Under the pieces are notes generated by a model, which was given only the letters and a program-made list of their open reading frames with translations, ran no database searches and had not been told where the DNA came from. Shown here piece by piece: positions 24,320 through 31,618 of a stretch of DNA of 35,581 nt. Position 1 is the stretch's first letter, and each line of letters starts with the position of its first letter. The position numbers were made by a program, and so were the translations under genes. This DNA comes from an uncultured Microcaldota archaeon (GTDB taxonomy: Archaea > Micrarchaeota > Micrarchaeia > Anstonellales > Bilamarchaeaceae), in assembly GCA_903828955.1 (NCBI GenBank), contig CAIKOA010000011.1, forward strand, positions 1 to 35,581. Reading direction: 5' to 3'.

Positions 24320-25888
24320 ATGGCATCCGGAAGCGCAAACCTGAGCACATTCAGAACCGTATTCGCAGAGCGCATGCGCAATGCGGGCTTTCCTTCGGTT
24401 GACAATGCGCGCATGCAAGGGCGCCTCATGCAGGAAGGGCTCTGGAAAAAGGACGCCCCCACAGGAATTGTCCAGGCAGGCGAGGACATCTACAACCGCG
24501 GAATTAATTCCAGGAAATCCTCCTTCTTCGTATTCGTTAAATCCGAGCCCGGAAAGGGCCAGGTCAGCGTATATTACTATAATCCCGATTCCTCCGCAAA
24601 TGCACCCATGCGCGAACGCATCTGGGTTGCCGGAAAGGCCGGAAACGTAAAACCTGGCCAGGAATACCTCATAAGGAAGGTCTACAATGGCTCTTCAGAC
24701 CCAACTGCCTTTGCGGACCAGGTCCTTAGCGACATTCTCCATTATGCAAGCCTGAAGCCCGAATCCGAATACAGGATGGAATCCCACATCCACTGCGGGC
24801 ATATGCCGCAGGGCTATGCAAACAGCACGAAATTCGCAGACGACGGGATGTCGCAATTCGAGGATATAATCCGCATGAACGCGCTATACGCCCGCGACCT
24901 CGTTTCGATCACTTCCCACAATTCCTTTGATGAGCACAAGTTCTTTGCAATGCAGATAATCGCAGAGGAAATGGGCATGATAATGGTTCCGGGAATGGAA
25001 CTCACCGCCCCTGCAAATAAGCCCAATGGGCCTCACGTCCTGATCTGGTTCGGAAATGAAATGGATGCGCACGAAGGGGCATTGATTGCACTAACTGGGA
25101 GGAGCAAATTCCAGATGCAGCCCTTCAACGACGGGCCGATGGCAGATAAAGTTCTCCCGCTTCTCCGCTCCCGCTTAAAGGGAATGGCAATAATGTGCGC
25201 GGCGCACCCCTTCAACCTCCAGAATGCCGAGCACCCGATCTACGATGTGGGAATGGTTAGCGCAATGAAAGGGGGCCCATATACTCCGGATGAACTTATG
25301 GACATGTTCTCTTATGTTGATGCGGTTGAAGCCTGGAACATCACAATGACGGATACGTGCGACATTCCCAGCAATCTCGGCATTGATTATCTTAACGAAC
25401 TGGTGCACGAAGTCGTCTCCTTGGCATTCGGAGGAACCGTAAAACCCAGCCCGAACGCATTTGCAAACGGGCTTGCAAAATACCTGAACAAGCTCAACAG
25501 CACCTTCGGGACCGATGACCACAACACCACCCCAATGAACTACGTTGCGGATGGCGCTCCGCAGGCAATGGGCCACACGGTGCTGGACCTTGCAAGCATC
25601 TACGCAACCCTTTCCGCCAAGCCGACTTCAGAAGAGCTCATCAGGATGCTTTCCGAAGGAAAGCTCAACCTGCACGCGCGCGTATTCACGGAAATAAGGA
25701 ACGGATACCTCCAGGTCCCCTGGGGAAGAAGGGAAATGAACCCATATACGCAGAAGCTTCGGGACGCGCTTGGAAAGAAGGGGAACGAATACTATGTGGA
25801 GGCAATCCTTTCGGATTTGGCAACCTTCAAGCTCAATACGGATGAGATGCACAACCTTGCGCAGTCCTATGGATGGGCAAAATCCTAG
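24320..25888 (+). CDS. PHP-domain metal-dependent phosphoesterase-like protein
   Basis: This 522-residue protein has an N-terminal region of about 150 residues of unknown fold and then a full PHP domain. Its metal ligands are visible: H-I-H at 156-158 (ESHIHCGH), ITSHNSF near 197-203, VPGMELTA with Glu near 227, AAHPF near 294-298 and FGTDDHN near 396-402. PHP domains hydrolyse phosphoesters with a two- or three-metal centre; relatives include histidinol phosphatase, polymerase proofreading domains and nucleotide phosphatases. The substrate is unknown. AGGTGG lies 5 nt before the ATG; a GTG at 24311 overlaps this site and is not preferred. The stop shares bases with the converging thiI stop. 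A C-terminal helical region (ELIRMLSEGKLNLHARVF and after) follows the domain. Confidence 0.85.
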   Translation: MASGSANLSTFRTVFAERMRNAGFPSVDNARMQGRLMQEGLWKKDAPTGIVQAGEDIYNRGINSRKSSFFVFVKSEPGKGQVSVYYYNPDSSANAPMRERIWVAGKAGNVKPGQEYLIRKVYNGSSDPTAFADQVLSDILHYASLKPESEYRMESHIHCGHMPQGYANSTKFADDGMSQFEDIIRMNALYARDLVSITSHNSFDEHKFFAMQIIAEEMGMIMVPGMELTAPANKPNGPHVLIWFGNEMDAHEGALIALTGRSKFQMQPFNDGPMADKVLPLLRSRLKGMAIMCAAHPFNLQNAEHPIYDVGMVSAMKGGPYTPDELMDMFSYVDAVEAWNITMTDTCDIPSNLGIDYLNELVHEVVSLAFGGTVKPSPNAFANGLAKYLNKLNSTFGTDDHNTTPMNYVADGAPQAMGHTVLDLASIYATLSAKPTSEELIRMLSEGKLNLHARVFTEIRNGYLQVPWGRREMNPYTQKLRDALGKKGNEYYVEAILSDLATFKLNTDEMHNLAQSYGWAKS

Positions 25889-27024
25889 AGCTCCCCCATT
25901 TCTTTTATACTTTCGTTAATTAGTTTTTCTATTTCCATCTCTTCGTAATATTTATCCACAATTTCCCTTCTCGCCTTGGTTGCCGGATTCTTCACAGCCA
26001 CGAGCGAGCAGCAGTCCTGGTATTGCTTAATGGATTCCTCATAGGTTCCAATTCTCTGCGCAGCCTCAACAATTTCCATCTTATCCATGGAAATGAGCGG
26101 GCGGAAAATCGGAATCTGCAAGCCCGAACTCGCAGCCCCAATGTTCTCAATCGTTTGGCTCGCCACCTGCCCCAGGGAATCCCCGCTCACAATTCCCAAA
26201 TATCCTTTTTCGAGCGCAATTTTCTCCGCCAGTCTGTAAAGATACTTCCTAAACACAACCAATTCATACTTGGATTCCACCTTCCCGGTTCGCGCATAGA
26301 ATCCTGTATACGGAATAAGGAGAAGTTTCCCTTCCCTCTGCTGGTACGCATCCAGCATCCTCACAAGCTTCTCAATCTTGGTCCCCTTCACTTTCTTATT
26401 CTGTTCAAAGGGATGGATGTGCAGGAAATCCACTTCGCAGCCCCTCTTCATCATCATGCACGCAGCTACCGGGGAATCTATTCCCCCGCTCATCAGGCAC
26501 AATACTTTTCCGCTCGTTCCTACGGGAAGCCCGCGCAATCCCCTAATTTTCCCAAAGTGCACAAGTGCCTTTCCCCGCATTATTTCAATAAAAACCGTAA
26601 CTTCCGGATTTCCCAAATCCACTGGAGCGCCAGTCGCTTCCACAATCCGCGCGCCAATCTCCTTGCTCACTTCCATAGATGGCATTTTGAAGGATTTATC
26701 CCCTCTTTTCGTCTCCACGCGGAACTTCTTCCCCTTTATGCGCGAAAGTTCCCCTTTCAAAACCGCCCAAATAGCCTCAATATCCGGCTCGCAGTCCTGC
26801 GCAATCGCAAACCATTCAATTCCGTAAACTTTCCTTAGTATTCCCTCTAACTTCTCTGCGCTAATCCTTCCTTTGGTTTCCGCAAAGAGGCGCGCCTGTT
26901 TTTTGTACACTCCCTTGCAGTTCGCCCCGAGCGCCTTGTGCACATTGGAAACCAGCTTGTCCTCAAAGTATTTCCGGTTTCCCCCTTTGAGGCCTATCTC
27001 TCCATAATGAATGAGTGCAAGCAT
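25885..27024 (-). CDS. thiI: tRNA 4-thiouridine synthase ThiI
   Basis: This 379-residue tRNA sulfurtransferase makes 4-thiouridine at position 8. It has the N-terminal ferredoxin-like and THUMP domains (about 1-165, including EVTVFIEIMRGKALVHF) and a PP-loop ATP pyrophosphatase domain with SGGIDSPVAA at 179-188. There is no C-terminal rhodanese domain, as is usual in archaea. Cys338 and Cys339 in YQDCCSLV sit where the catalytic cysteine of the core domain is expected. I chose the ATG at 27024: it begins with the family's MLALIHYGEIGLKGGNR and has a TATA-like element 28 nt upstream. A longer frame up to 27120 runs into the toxin gene. Confidence 0.93.
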   Translation of the reverse strand: MLALIHYGEIGLKGGNRKYFEDKLVSNVHKALGANCKGVYKKQARLFAETKGRISAEKLEGILRKVYGIEWFAIAQDCEPDIEAIWAVLKGELSRIKGKKFRVETKRGDKSFKMPSMEVSKEIGARIVEATGAPVDLGNPEVTVFIEIMRGKALVHFGKIRGLRGLPVGTSGKVLCLMSGGIDSPVAACMMMKRGCEVDFLHIHPFEQNKKVKGTKIEKLVRMLDAYQQREGKLLLIPYTGFYARTGKVESKYELVVFRKYLYRLAEKIALEKGYLGIVSGDSLGQVASQTIENIGAASSGLQIPIFRPLISMDKMEIVEAAQRIGTYEESIKQYQDCCSLVAVKNPATKARREIVDKYYEEMEIEKLINESIKEMGEL

Positions 27025-27048
27025 ACGGGTGCATTTGGGTGGAAAAAC

Positions 27049-27055
27049 TAAAAAA
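27049..27055 (-). promoter_or_regulatory. TATA-like element of thiI
   Basis: TTTTTTA on the minus strand is centred 28 nt before the ATG at 27024 in the 58-bp gap after the toxin gene. It fits a leaderless start, though the box is a weak match. Confidence 0.35.
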
Positions 27056-27082
27056 GGGGAGAGGGCTGCCCTTTCCCAGTTT

Positions 27083-27418
27083 TCAATACTTGAATCTCCT
27101 TTCATATTCCTTATGGTCAAACCACTCCAGAACCACGCTGAGTATCGTTACCTGGTCCGCCCTAACAGTATAAGTGATCCTCCAGGCATTAGGCAGGTCG
27201 TATTTCCATAAATTATCTATCCCATACTTCTTCACATATTCCTTTGGCCAGAGCTTCTTCGGTATTTTCACCCCGCAAAACGGGTCTTTCTTCAAATCAT
27301 CAAATGCCCGGTCCAGGAATTCGTAAAGCTTCTGCTCGGCCCCCTTGGTTTCCTTAAGCGAGAGAAAAGCACTTTTTGTTTTCTCATCTGCAAATCCCAC
27401 AAGGATTTCCTTATCCAT
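27083..27418 (-). CDS. RelE-like toxin, third gene of a TA cassette
   Basis: This 111-residue protein looks like an archaeal RelE/ParE-superfamily toxin: KLYEFLDRAFDDLKKDPFCG helix pair, the KIPKKLWPKEYVKKYG segment, then the strands NLWKYDLPNAWRITYTV and VTILSVVLEWFDHKEYERRFKY. The WKYDLPNAWRITYTV and LEWFDHKEYERRF ends are characteristic of a widespread archaeal subgroup. It starts 25 nt after a 55-residue gene and is followed by thiI under a separate promoter. The likely role is mRNA cleavage at the ribosome, countered by the small upstream protein. No GGTGA site is obvious before its ATG. Confidence 0.78.
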   Translation of the reverse strand: MDKEILVGFADEKTKSAFLSLKETKGAEQKLYEFLDRAFDDLKKDPFCGVKIPKKLWPKEYVKKYGIDNLWKYDLPNAWRITYTVRADQVTILSVVLEWFDHKEYERRFKY

Positions 27419-27443
27419 GCATAACTAGACGAAAAAGCGCCTT

Positions 27444-27611
27444 TTAAACGCGCGGAGAGTAGGTTTCCACTACCTTTTTCAAAGAGCAAACTTTTCCCTG
27501 CCTAACTTCCAATGCAGACCTGAGCAGGGATTTCCTGAATTCCTTTGTGTATTTCCCTTCATCATCCCCAGTAGGCATATCTTTCAGGGTAAGCTTCTTT
27601 TTCCTGTTCAC
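27444..27611 (-). CDS. Small basic protein, probable antitoxin
   Basis: This 55-residue open frame begins with GTG at 27611, overlapping the TGA of the upstream winged-helix gene as GTGA, and ends 25 nt before the toxin. The protein begins MNRKKKLTLKDMPTGDDEGKY, has a Lys/Arg-rich helical middle (KEFRKSLLRSALEVRQGK) and ends VVETYSPRV. Size, position just before a RelE-like toxin, and the stop/start overlap argue for a real antitoxin gene. I know no family match. It is easily missed because it is short and lacks an ATG start; an in-frame ATG at codon 12 would leave 44 residues. Confidence 0.62.
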   Translation of the reverse strand: MNRKKKLTLKDMPTGDDEGKYTKEFRKSLLRSALEVRQGKVCSLKKVVETYSPRV

Positions 27612-27883
27612 TCAACCACCAGGTTTTTCTCCTTTATTCTCTTCACTGCCTCCGGGCCCCAAATCCACATGATTTCCCCGCTCTTCCCGTCCACGTGTAT
27701 CTTGTTGGATTCTTCCAAATAATCCAGTATTACGAGCAGAGTCTGGTACATCATTTTCTTCGGGAGCTTTCTCCGGAGTTCCGCCTTGGTCGGGTAGTTG
27801 CCCGCTTTCCTTATGAGCTCCTCCACCATCATCACTGTATCCAGCCGCGGGTAGTGCAGAACCTCCATGATTGCCTTGGCCAT
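27608..27883 (-). CDS. Winged-helix DNA-binding protein of the TA cassette
   Basis: This 91-residue protein resembles small archaeal winged-helix proteins: VEELIRKAGNYPTKAELRRKLPKKMMYQTLLVILDYLEESNKI is a helix-turn-helix followed by the recognition helix, and DGKSGEIMWIW is the wing ending in the typical WIW. These proteins often accompany toxin genes. GGTGG lies 5 nt before the ATG. Its stop overlaps the start of the 55-residue gene. An inverted repeat lies 10 nt upstream of the coding region and may be its own binding site. It is likely the autoregulator of the three-gene unit. Confidence 0.8.
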   Translation of the reverse strand: MAKAIMEVLHYPRLDTVMMVEELIRKAGNYPTKAELRRKLPKKMMYQTLLVILDYLEESNKIHVDGKSGEIMWIWGPEAVKRIKEKNLVVE

Positions 27884-27892
27884 TTTTCCACC

Positions 27893-27931
27893 AGTTATAT
27901 ATGTTTATGCAATATATAAGTTTATATAACT
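27893..27931. promoter_or_regulatory. Inverted repeat in the promoter of the TA cassette
   Basis: AGTTATATA (27893-27901) and TATATAACT (27923-27931) form a perfect 9-bp inverted repeat with 21 nt between, containing further TATATAA stretches. It overlaps the likely TATA box of the winged-helix gene. A dimeric regulator bound here would block initiation. The repeat is plainly in the sequence; the operator role is inference, and AT-richness makes chance repeats more likely. Confidence 0.5.
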
Positions 27932-27967
27932 ATGTTTTCAGGCCAGCCCTTTTTTCAGAGCTCAAAC

Positions 27968-28933
27968 CTACTTATACTCCCTTAACGGATTCAGCATCCT
28001 CTCTTCAATTGCAGATATGAAAGTATGCCTGCCCAGGATGGGGCCGAACTTCGTTTTCATGTCCCGCATGAACTCATGAAGGTCTTCGTTGTTCCTTACT
28101 ATTATGTCAATCTCTATGTCCCAGCTCCCGATTGTCCTGTTCAGGAAAATAACGCTGTCGTTTTCAGTGCAGAACCTGAGGAATTCCTGCTCTTTCTCCC
28201 TTGTTGCGTTCCTCAGGCTAATCAATATCTTGTAATAGTTGAATCCGAGCTTTTTCGCATCAAACCACGCCGTATATCCAAGTATGAATCCGCTCTCGGT
28301 AAGCCGCTTCATCCGGTATTGGACCGCATCCGGGGTAAGGCCCACCTTCTTCGCAAGGTTTACCGTAGTCTCCCTTGAATTTGCATAAAGCGCGGATAGT
28401 ATTTTCATGTCTATCTCATCAACAGTTTCCACTTCGGTTATCTTCTCAGTTGGAAACGCAGGGTGCCTTTCGCTATCCAGCGCCTTGTTCCATGCCAGAT
28501 AAGCCTGGTAAGTAGTAGTGACGATTGTTTTCTCAATAATCTTATCCCCGAACTTCTCCAGCATCAAATATGCGATTTTCTCCACTTCCAATTCATCCTT
28601 TGCGACCACGCGCCAGAGGACGTCATACTCCCCTTCGCAAATCACTCCCCAGGGCGTCCTCGGATGCGCCTCGAAAAGCTTCAACACTTCTGATTCAGTT
28701 TCCCGGTCCATTACATCGAATTTGAAATATAGCCGGTAAGAGCGGAAGCCAAGCTTGAGGAGATTTACATCTGCAAATAGCAGCGTGATTATGCCCTCAT
28801 CTTTTAGCTGGCGCATCCTCCTTTCCACTGCACTGCTGCTCAATCTGAGCTTCTTCCCCATCTCGGTAAAGCTCATCCTGGAGTTATTGTACAGGAGCGT
28901 TAGGAGCTGCTTGTCTTTCTTATCCAGCTTCAT
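27968..28933 (-). CDS. Double Lrp/AsnC-type regulator (tandem fusion)
   Basis: This 321-residue protein carries two complete Lrp/AsnC units in one chain. Unit 1 has an N-terminal helix-turn-helix (DKQLLTLLYNNSRMSFTEMGKKLRLSSSAVERRMRQL, about 7-43), then a ligand-type alpha/beta domain to about 160. Unit 2 has DEIDMKILSALYANSRETTVNLAKKVGLTPDAVQYRMKRL (about 173-212), then its own domain. Normal Lrp proteins have one unit and form dimers or octamers, so this one is a covalent pseudo-dimer. The ligand is unknown. It is divergent from the secreted protein at 29046. A TATA box 27 nt before the ATG suggests a leaderless mRNA. Confidence 0.9.
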   Translation of the reverse strand: MKLDKKDKQLLTLLYNNSRMSFTEMGKKLRLSSSAVERRMRQLKDEGIITLLFADVNLLKLGFRSYRLYFKFDVMDRETESEVLKLFEAHPRTPWGVICEGEYDVLWRVVAKDELEVEKIAYLMLEKFGDKIIEKTIVTTTYQAYLAWNKALDSERHPAFPTEKITEVETVDEIDMKILSALYANSRETTVNLAKKVGLTPDAVQYRMKRLTESGFILGYTAWFDAKKLGFNYYKILISLRNATREKEQEFLRFCTENDSVIFLNRTIGSWDIEIDIIVRNNEDLHEFMRDMKTKFGPILGRHTFISAIEERMLNPLREYK

Positions 28934-28953
28934 ATATGCAAATTAATAGGAAT

Positions 28954-28965
28954 ATATTATAATAT
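28954..28965 (-). promoter_or_regulatory. Palindromic TATA box of the double-Lrp gene
   Basis: ATATTATAATAT is a perfect 12-bp palindrome centred 27 nt before the ATG at 28933. It serves as TATA box and may be an autoregulatory target. The divergent secreted-protein gene has its own AT-rich element near 28994-29008. Confidence 0.5.
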
Positions 28966-29045
28966 CTTTCGGTTTTCTTGCGTTTTTTGGTGAAATATTA
29001 TTAATAGTTCTGATGTCGTAATAGGTGTATAAGGGTGTATGAAAA

Positions 29046-29792
29046 ATGGCAAACGACACAAGAACAATCCAGGAAGTTGGAAAGGTAGGGGAAGTTTCAA
29101 CTTCTCCGAGGCCATCTAAGATCCGCACCGCGTTAAAACGCGCAGGAAGGGCTTTCGCAAGCGCCCTCCTGGTTTCCGGGCTGATGCTCTCCCCCATGAG
29201 GGCAAGCGCCGAAGAGGCGAAGGCTCCCCAGAAGGCAGGAATAGGCGTAAAGGTCGGAGGCGGCTACAGCTACTTGGATGAGCAGCCAAGGGCAATCGCA
29301 ACCGTAAATGCGAGCGTTCCGCTGCCTCTGGATGCATCCCTGAGCGGTTCTTTGGGTGTTTCCAGCACAAGCAAAGGCTCTGCGCAATGGGAGGAAACCA
29401 ACCTGAACCTCGATGTGCCCATAGCTGGCCCGGTCTTCATAGACCTCTACGGATACAACTCCAAGCACCTCTTCATCCCGAAGCTTTCAACCGGCGCGGA
29501 TGTAGGGTTAGGGTTCGAACGGATTACGGCTATTGCAGGATACGAGCACGTATTCGATTTCGGAACCGACCTTGCGTTCGCGGTTATTAAGGTGGATGCG
29601 ATTCCCCACCTTCTCTCGCTGAAGGCAAGCGGGGGCTACACCTGGGCAACTGTGCTTGGAAGCGTCGGAGCAGGCTTTACCCTAACTCCGGGAGGATGGG
29701 TTCCGGAGCTCGGGGTGCACACCTTCGCGTTGGTCAACAAGGACGGTGCTGTTGCAATTGACACGGTTGCAACCCTCGGATACAGCTTCTGA
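29046..29792 (+). CDS. Secreted barrel-like protein, paralog 1
   Basis: This 248-residue exported protein of unknown function has residues 1-37 polar and basic, an h-region AFASALLVSGLML near 38-50, and a cleavage motif ASA before EEAKA. This leader is nearly the same as that of the gene at 32925. The mature part alternates Gly, aromatic and polar residues in short strands (GIGVKVGGGYSYL, ATVNASVPLPLDASLSGSLGVSS, GPVFIDLYGYN, SLKASGGYTWATVLGSVGAGFTLTP as successive stretches) and ends LGYSF. Strand pattern and a C-terminal Phe resemble bacterial outer-membrane barrels; in an archaeon that is surprising and unproven. GGGTG lies 8 nt before the ATG. It is divergent from the double-Lrp regulator, and a methyltransferase gene follows 13 nt later. 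Confidence 0.78.
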   Translation: MANDTRTIQEVGKVGEVSTSPRPSKIRTALKRAGRAFASALLVSGLMLSPMRASAEEAKAPQKAGIGVKVGGGYSYLDEQPRAIATVNASVPLPLDASLSGSLGVSSTSKGSAQWEETNLNLDVPIAGPVFIDLYGYNSKHLFIPKLSTGADVGLGFERITAIAGYEHVFDFGTDLAFAVIKVDAIPHLLSLKASGGYTWATVLGSVGAGFTLTPGGWVPELGVHTFALVNKDGAVAIDTVATLGYSF

Positions 29793-29805
29793 ACAGGGTG
29801 GAGAA

Positions 29806-30564
29806 GTGGGAAGGAAACTGAAGAATCCGGAAGGGGCAACCCCTTGCCCCCAACCAAGGAGGAACTTCAACAGCAAGCTTGGGGAAGAGTATATGCTCTT
29901 CTCCAGGGCCCTTCCTTATTTCCCGGAATTCCAGCAGATGGTTGGAAAAAGCATCCGCGCAAAGATGGGTGCCAATAAGGTGTTCTTAATTCTGGAAATC
30001 GGCTGCGGCCCCGGAACAACCACTATTGATCTTCTTCGCTTAAACCGGAAAGCAAGGATAATTGGAATAGATATTTCCGAAGTAATGCTAACCCAGGCAA
30101 GAGGATTCCTTTCCGGATATATTGAAAGGGGAAGGCTCGAGCTAATTCACGCAGATGCAACTGAATGCCTGCTTTCTCTTCCCTCCGAAAGCGTTGATTC
30201 AATCGCTTCTGCATGGGTGCTCCACAATTTTACCCAAGATGCAAGGAGGGAACTCCAAGCAGAGATATTCCGGGTGCTCAGGAAAGGAGGCGTTTTCGTA
30301 AACGGGGATAAATACGCAGAAGAGGATCCGCTCCTGCACAAGAAAGCCTACGAAAGAGTTCTCGGAATGATGAGAAGCACTTTCATAAAAGAAGGAAAAT
30401 ACGACCTTTGCAAAGAATGGGACGAACACATGGAAGAGGATGAAAAGCCGGAGAGGAAAATGTTCGAAAGCATTTCAATCCAGCAACTTAAGGAAATCGG
30501 CTTCCATGAAGTTGAAAAGGTTTGGAGACATTTAACCGACGCCGTACTCATTGCAATAAAATAA
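29806..30564 (+). CDS. Class I SAM-dependent methyltransferase
   Basis: This 252-residue methyltransferase has clear motifs: motif I ILEIGCGPGTTTIDLL near 62-77, the acidic strand end IIGIDISEVML, motif II-like ELIHADATECLLSLP, SVDSIASAWVLHNF and the EIFRVLRKGGVFVNGDKY strand. This layout is common to small-molecule, quinone and lipid methyltransferases; the substrate is unknown. I chose the GTG at 29806 because GGGTGG lies 4 nt upstream. An ATG at 29746 in the same frame would overlap the preceding gene by 47 nt. It probably shares an mRNA with the secreted protein upstream. Its stop lies 6 nt from the end of the converging asparagine synthetase gene. Confidence 0.88.
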   Translation: MGRKLKNPEGATPCPQPRRNFNSKLGEEYMLFSRALPYFPEFQQMVGKSIRAKMGANKVFLILEIGCGPGTTTIDLLRLNRKARIIGIDISEVMLTQARGFLSGYIERGRLELIHADATECLLSLPSESVDSIASAWVLHNFTQDARRELQAEIFRVLRKGGVFVNGDKYAEEDPLLHKKAYERVLGMMRSTFIKEGKYDLCKEWDEHMEEDEKPERKMFESISIQQLKEIGFHEVEKVWRHLTDAVLIAIK

Positions 30565-30570
30565 AAAAAA

Positions 30571-31497
30571 TTAGAAAACAATCTCCTCTCCAGGAACGCG
30601 CGGAAACAGGACCACGTCCTTCACATGTTCCCTTCCGGTCAAATAGCGGACCATCCTCTCCACTCCAAATCCGCCGCCAGCGCTGGGCACAAGAGCACCG
30701 CTCCGCGCAGCCTCCAAATAAGGCTCAAAGGAAGAAAGATCTGTTTTCCTTTCCTCCATTTTCTGCACTATCCGCGAATACTCGTATTCCCTTTCCCCTC
30801 CGGAAAGCGCCTCCCCGAACCCCTCCGGGTAGAACAGATCGTAGTTTATGTGCTTCCCGCTTTTTGGGTCCTGCCTGTCGTAGAATTCCCTCAGGTAACC
30901 CGTTATCCAGAAAGGGGTTTCCGCCTTCTCTGAAGCAATCCGCTCAAAATCCTCCCCATATTCAGCTCGGAGCGCATCGCTCTCATAGACCGGGAAAGCC
31001 CCGGGAACCTTCAATTCCCGCCCAAGCCTCCCCAATTCCTCCCAGCACTCCCTCTTCACAAAGGTAAGCACGTACACATAGAGGGATTCCATAAAGAGCA
31101 TGAAATCCTTTGCGCTAGCTCCCCGGAGCTCAATATCCACCTGGCTGAATTCCAGCAAATGCCTCCCGGTGGAAGCGCAGTGGCCCCTCTCCAACCTAAC
31201 GTTCGGGGAAACTATATAGATTCCCTTAATGTCCTTCCTTCCAACCGCCAGTTGTTTATGCAAAATCATGCTTTTAGTAAGTTCCAGCTTCTGCCCCCCG
31301 TAATGGAGCGAGGCATCCTCCACAGAGTGGTTTAAGGGGTCGGTAATCGTTGAAAGCATCACAGGGGTAAGGTGGGCAATCCTATGCTTCCACATGCGGT
31401 CGTGCACCGCCTTCATTGCCGCGCTCTGGACGCGCAGAATGTCCCCGAATTCCTCCTTTCGTATATGTTCAAGCCGCTTTTGCACCAGTTCCTTCAT
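30571..31497 (-). CDS. Archaeal asparagine synthetase (AsnRS-related, class II aaRS core)
   Basis: This 308-residue protein is the catalytic core of a class IIb aminoacyl-tRNA synthetase without the N-terminal anticodon-binding domain. Class II motif 2 is seen in IYIVSPNVRLERGHCAS...HLLEFSQVDIELRG, and motif 3 in GGGFGVERMVRYLTG. This truncated Asn/AspRS-like form matches the archaeal asparagine synthetase described from Pyrococcus abyssi (AS-AR), which makes asparagine from aspartate, ammonia and ATP. An unusual AsnRS-like paralog of other function is the alternative. GGTGA lies 6 nt before the ATG at 31497. It is divergent from an Lrp/AsnC regulator gene, and the intervening DNA holds repeated elements that regulator could bind. 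Confidence 0.87.
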   Translation of the reverse strand: MKELVQKRLEHIRKEEFGDILRVQSAAMKAVHDRMWKHRIAHLTPVMLSTITDPLNHSVEDASLHYGGQKLELTKSMILHKQLAVGRKDIKGIYIVSPNVRLERGHCASTGRHLLEFSQVDIELRGASAKDFMLFMESLYVYVLTFVKRECWEELGRLGRELKVPGAFPVYESDALRAEYGEDFERIASEKAETPFWITGYLREFYDRQDPKSGKHINYDLFYPEGFGEALSGGEREYEYSRIVQKMEERKTDLSSFEPYLEAARSGALVPSAGGGFGVERMVRYLTGREHVKDVVLFPRVPGEEIVF

Positions 31498-31561
31498 GCC
31501 ACTCACCTTTTGCAATTAATGCCTTATTTTAGGGTATATTAATAACTTATCCAAGAAATTC

Positions 31562-31617
31562 GATATAAGCATACAAAAACTTACCATTTTAAATACCTTT
31601 CTTGTATAAGCATACAA
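31562..31617. promoter_or_regulatory. Two direct copies of a 13-bp element, probable Lrp operator
   Basis: TATAAGCATACAA occurs at 31564-31576 and 31605-31617, exactly 41 bp apart, close to four helical turns. The second copy completes a perfect palindrome TTGTAT-N4-ATACAA (31602-31617) that covers the predicted start site of the Lrp gene. The first copy lies upstream of its TATA box, on the asparagine synthetase side. This is the expected form of a cooperative Lrp-type operator. Confidence 0.65.
31587..31595 (+). promoter_or_regulatory. TATA box of the Lrp/AsnC gene
   Basis: TTTTAAATA is centred 28 nt before the ATG at 31619, giving a leaderless transcript. It lies between the two 13-bp elements, so bound regulator would flank or loop over it. 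Confidence 0.55.
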
Positions 31618-31618
31618 T

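Noticed and set aside
27025-27120. Upstream extension of ThiI
   Set aside because: The added residues do not match ThiI and would overlap the toxin gene; a TATA-like box fits the ATG at 27024.
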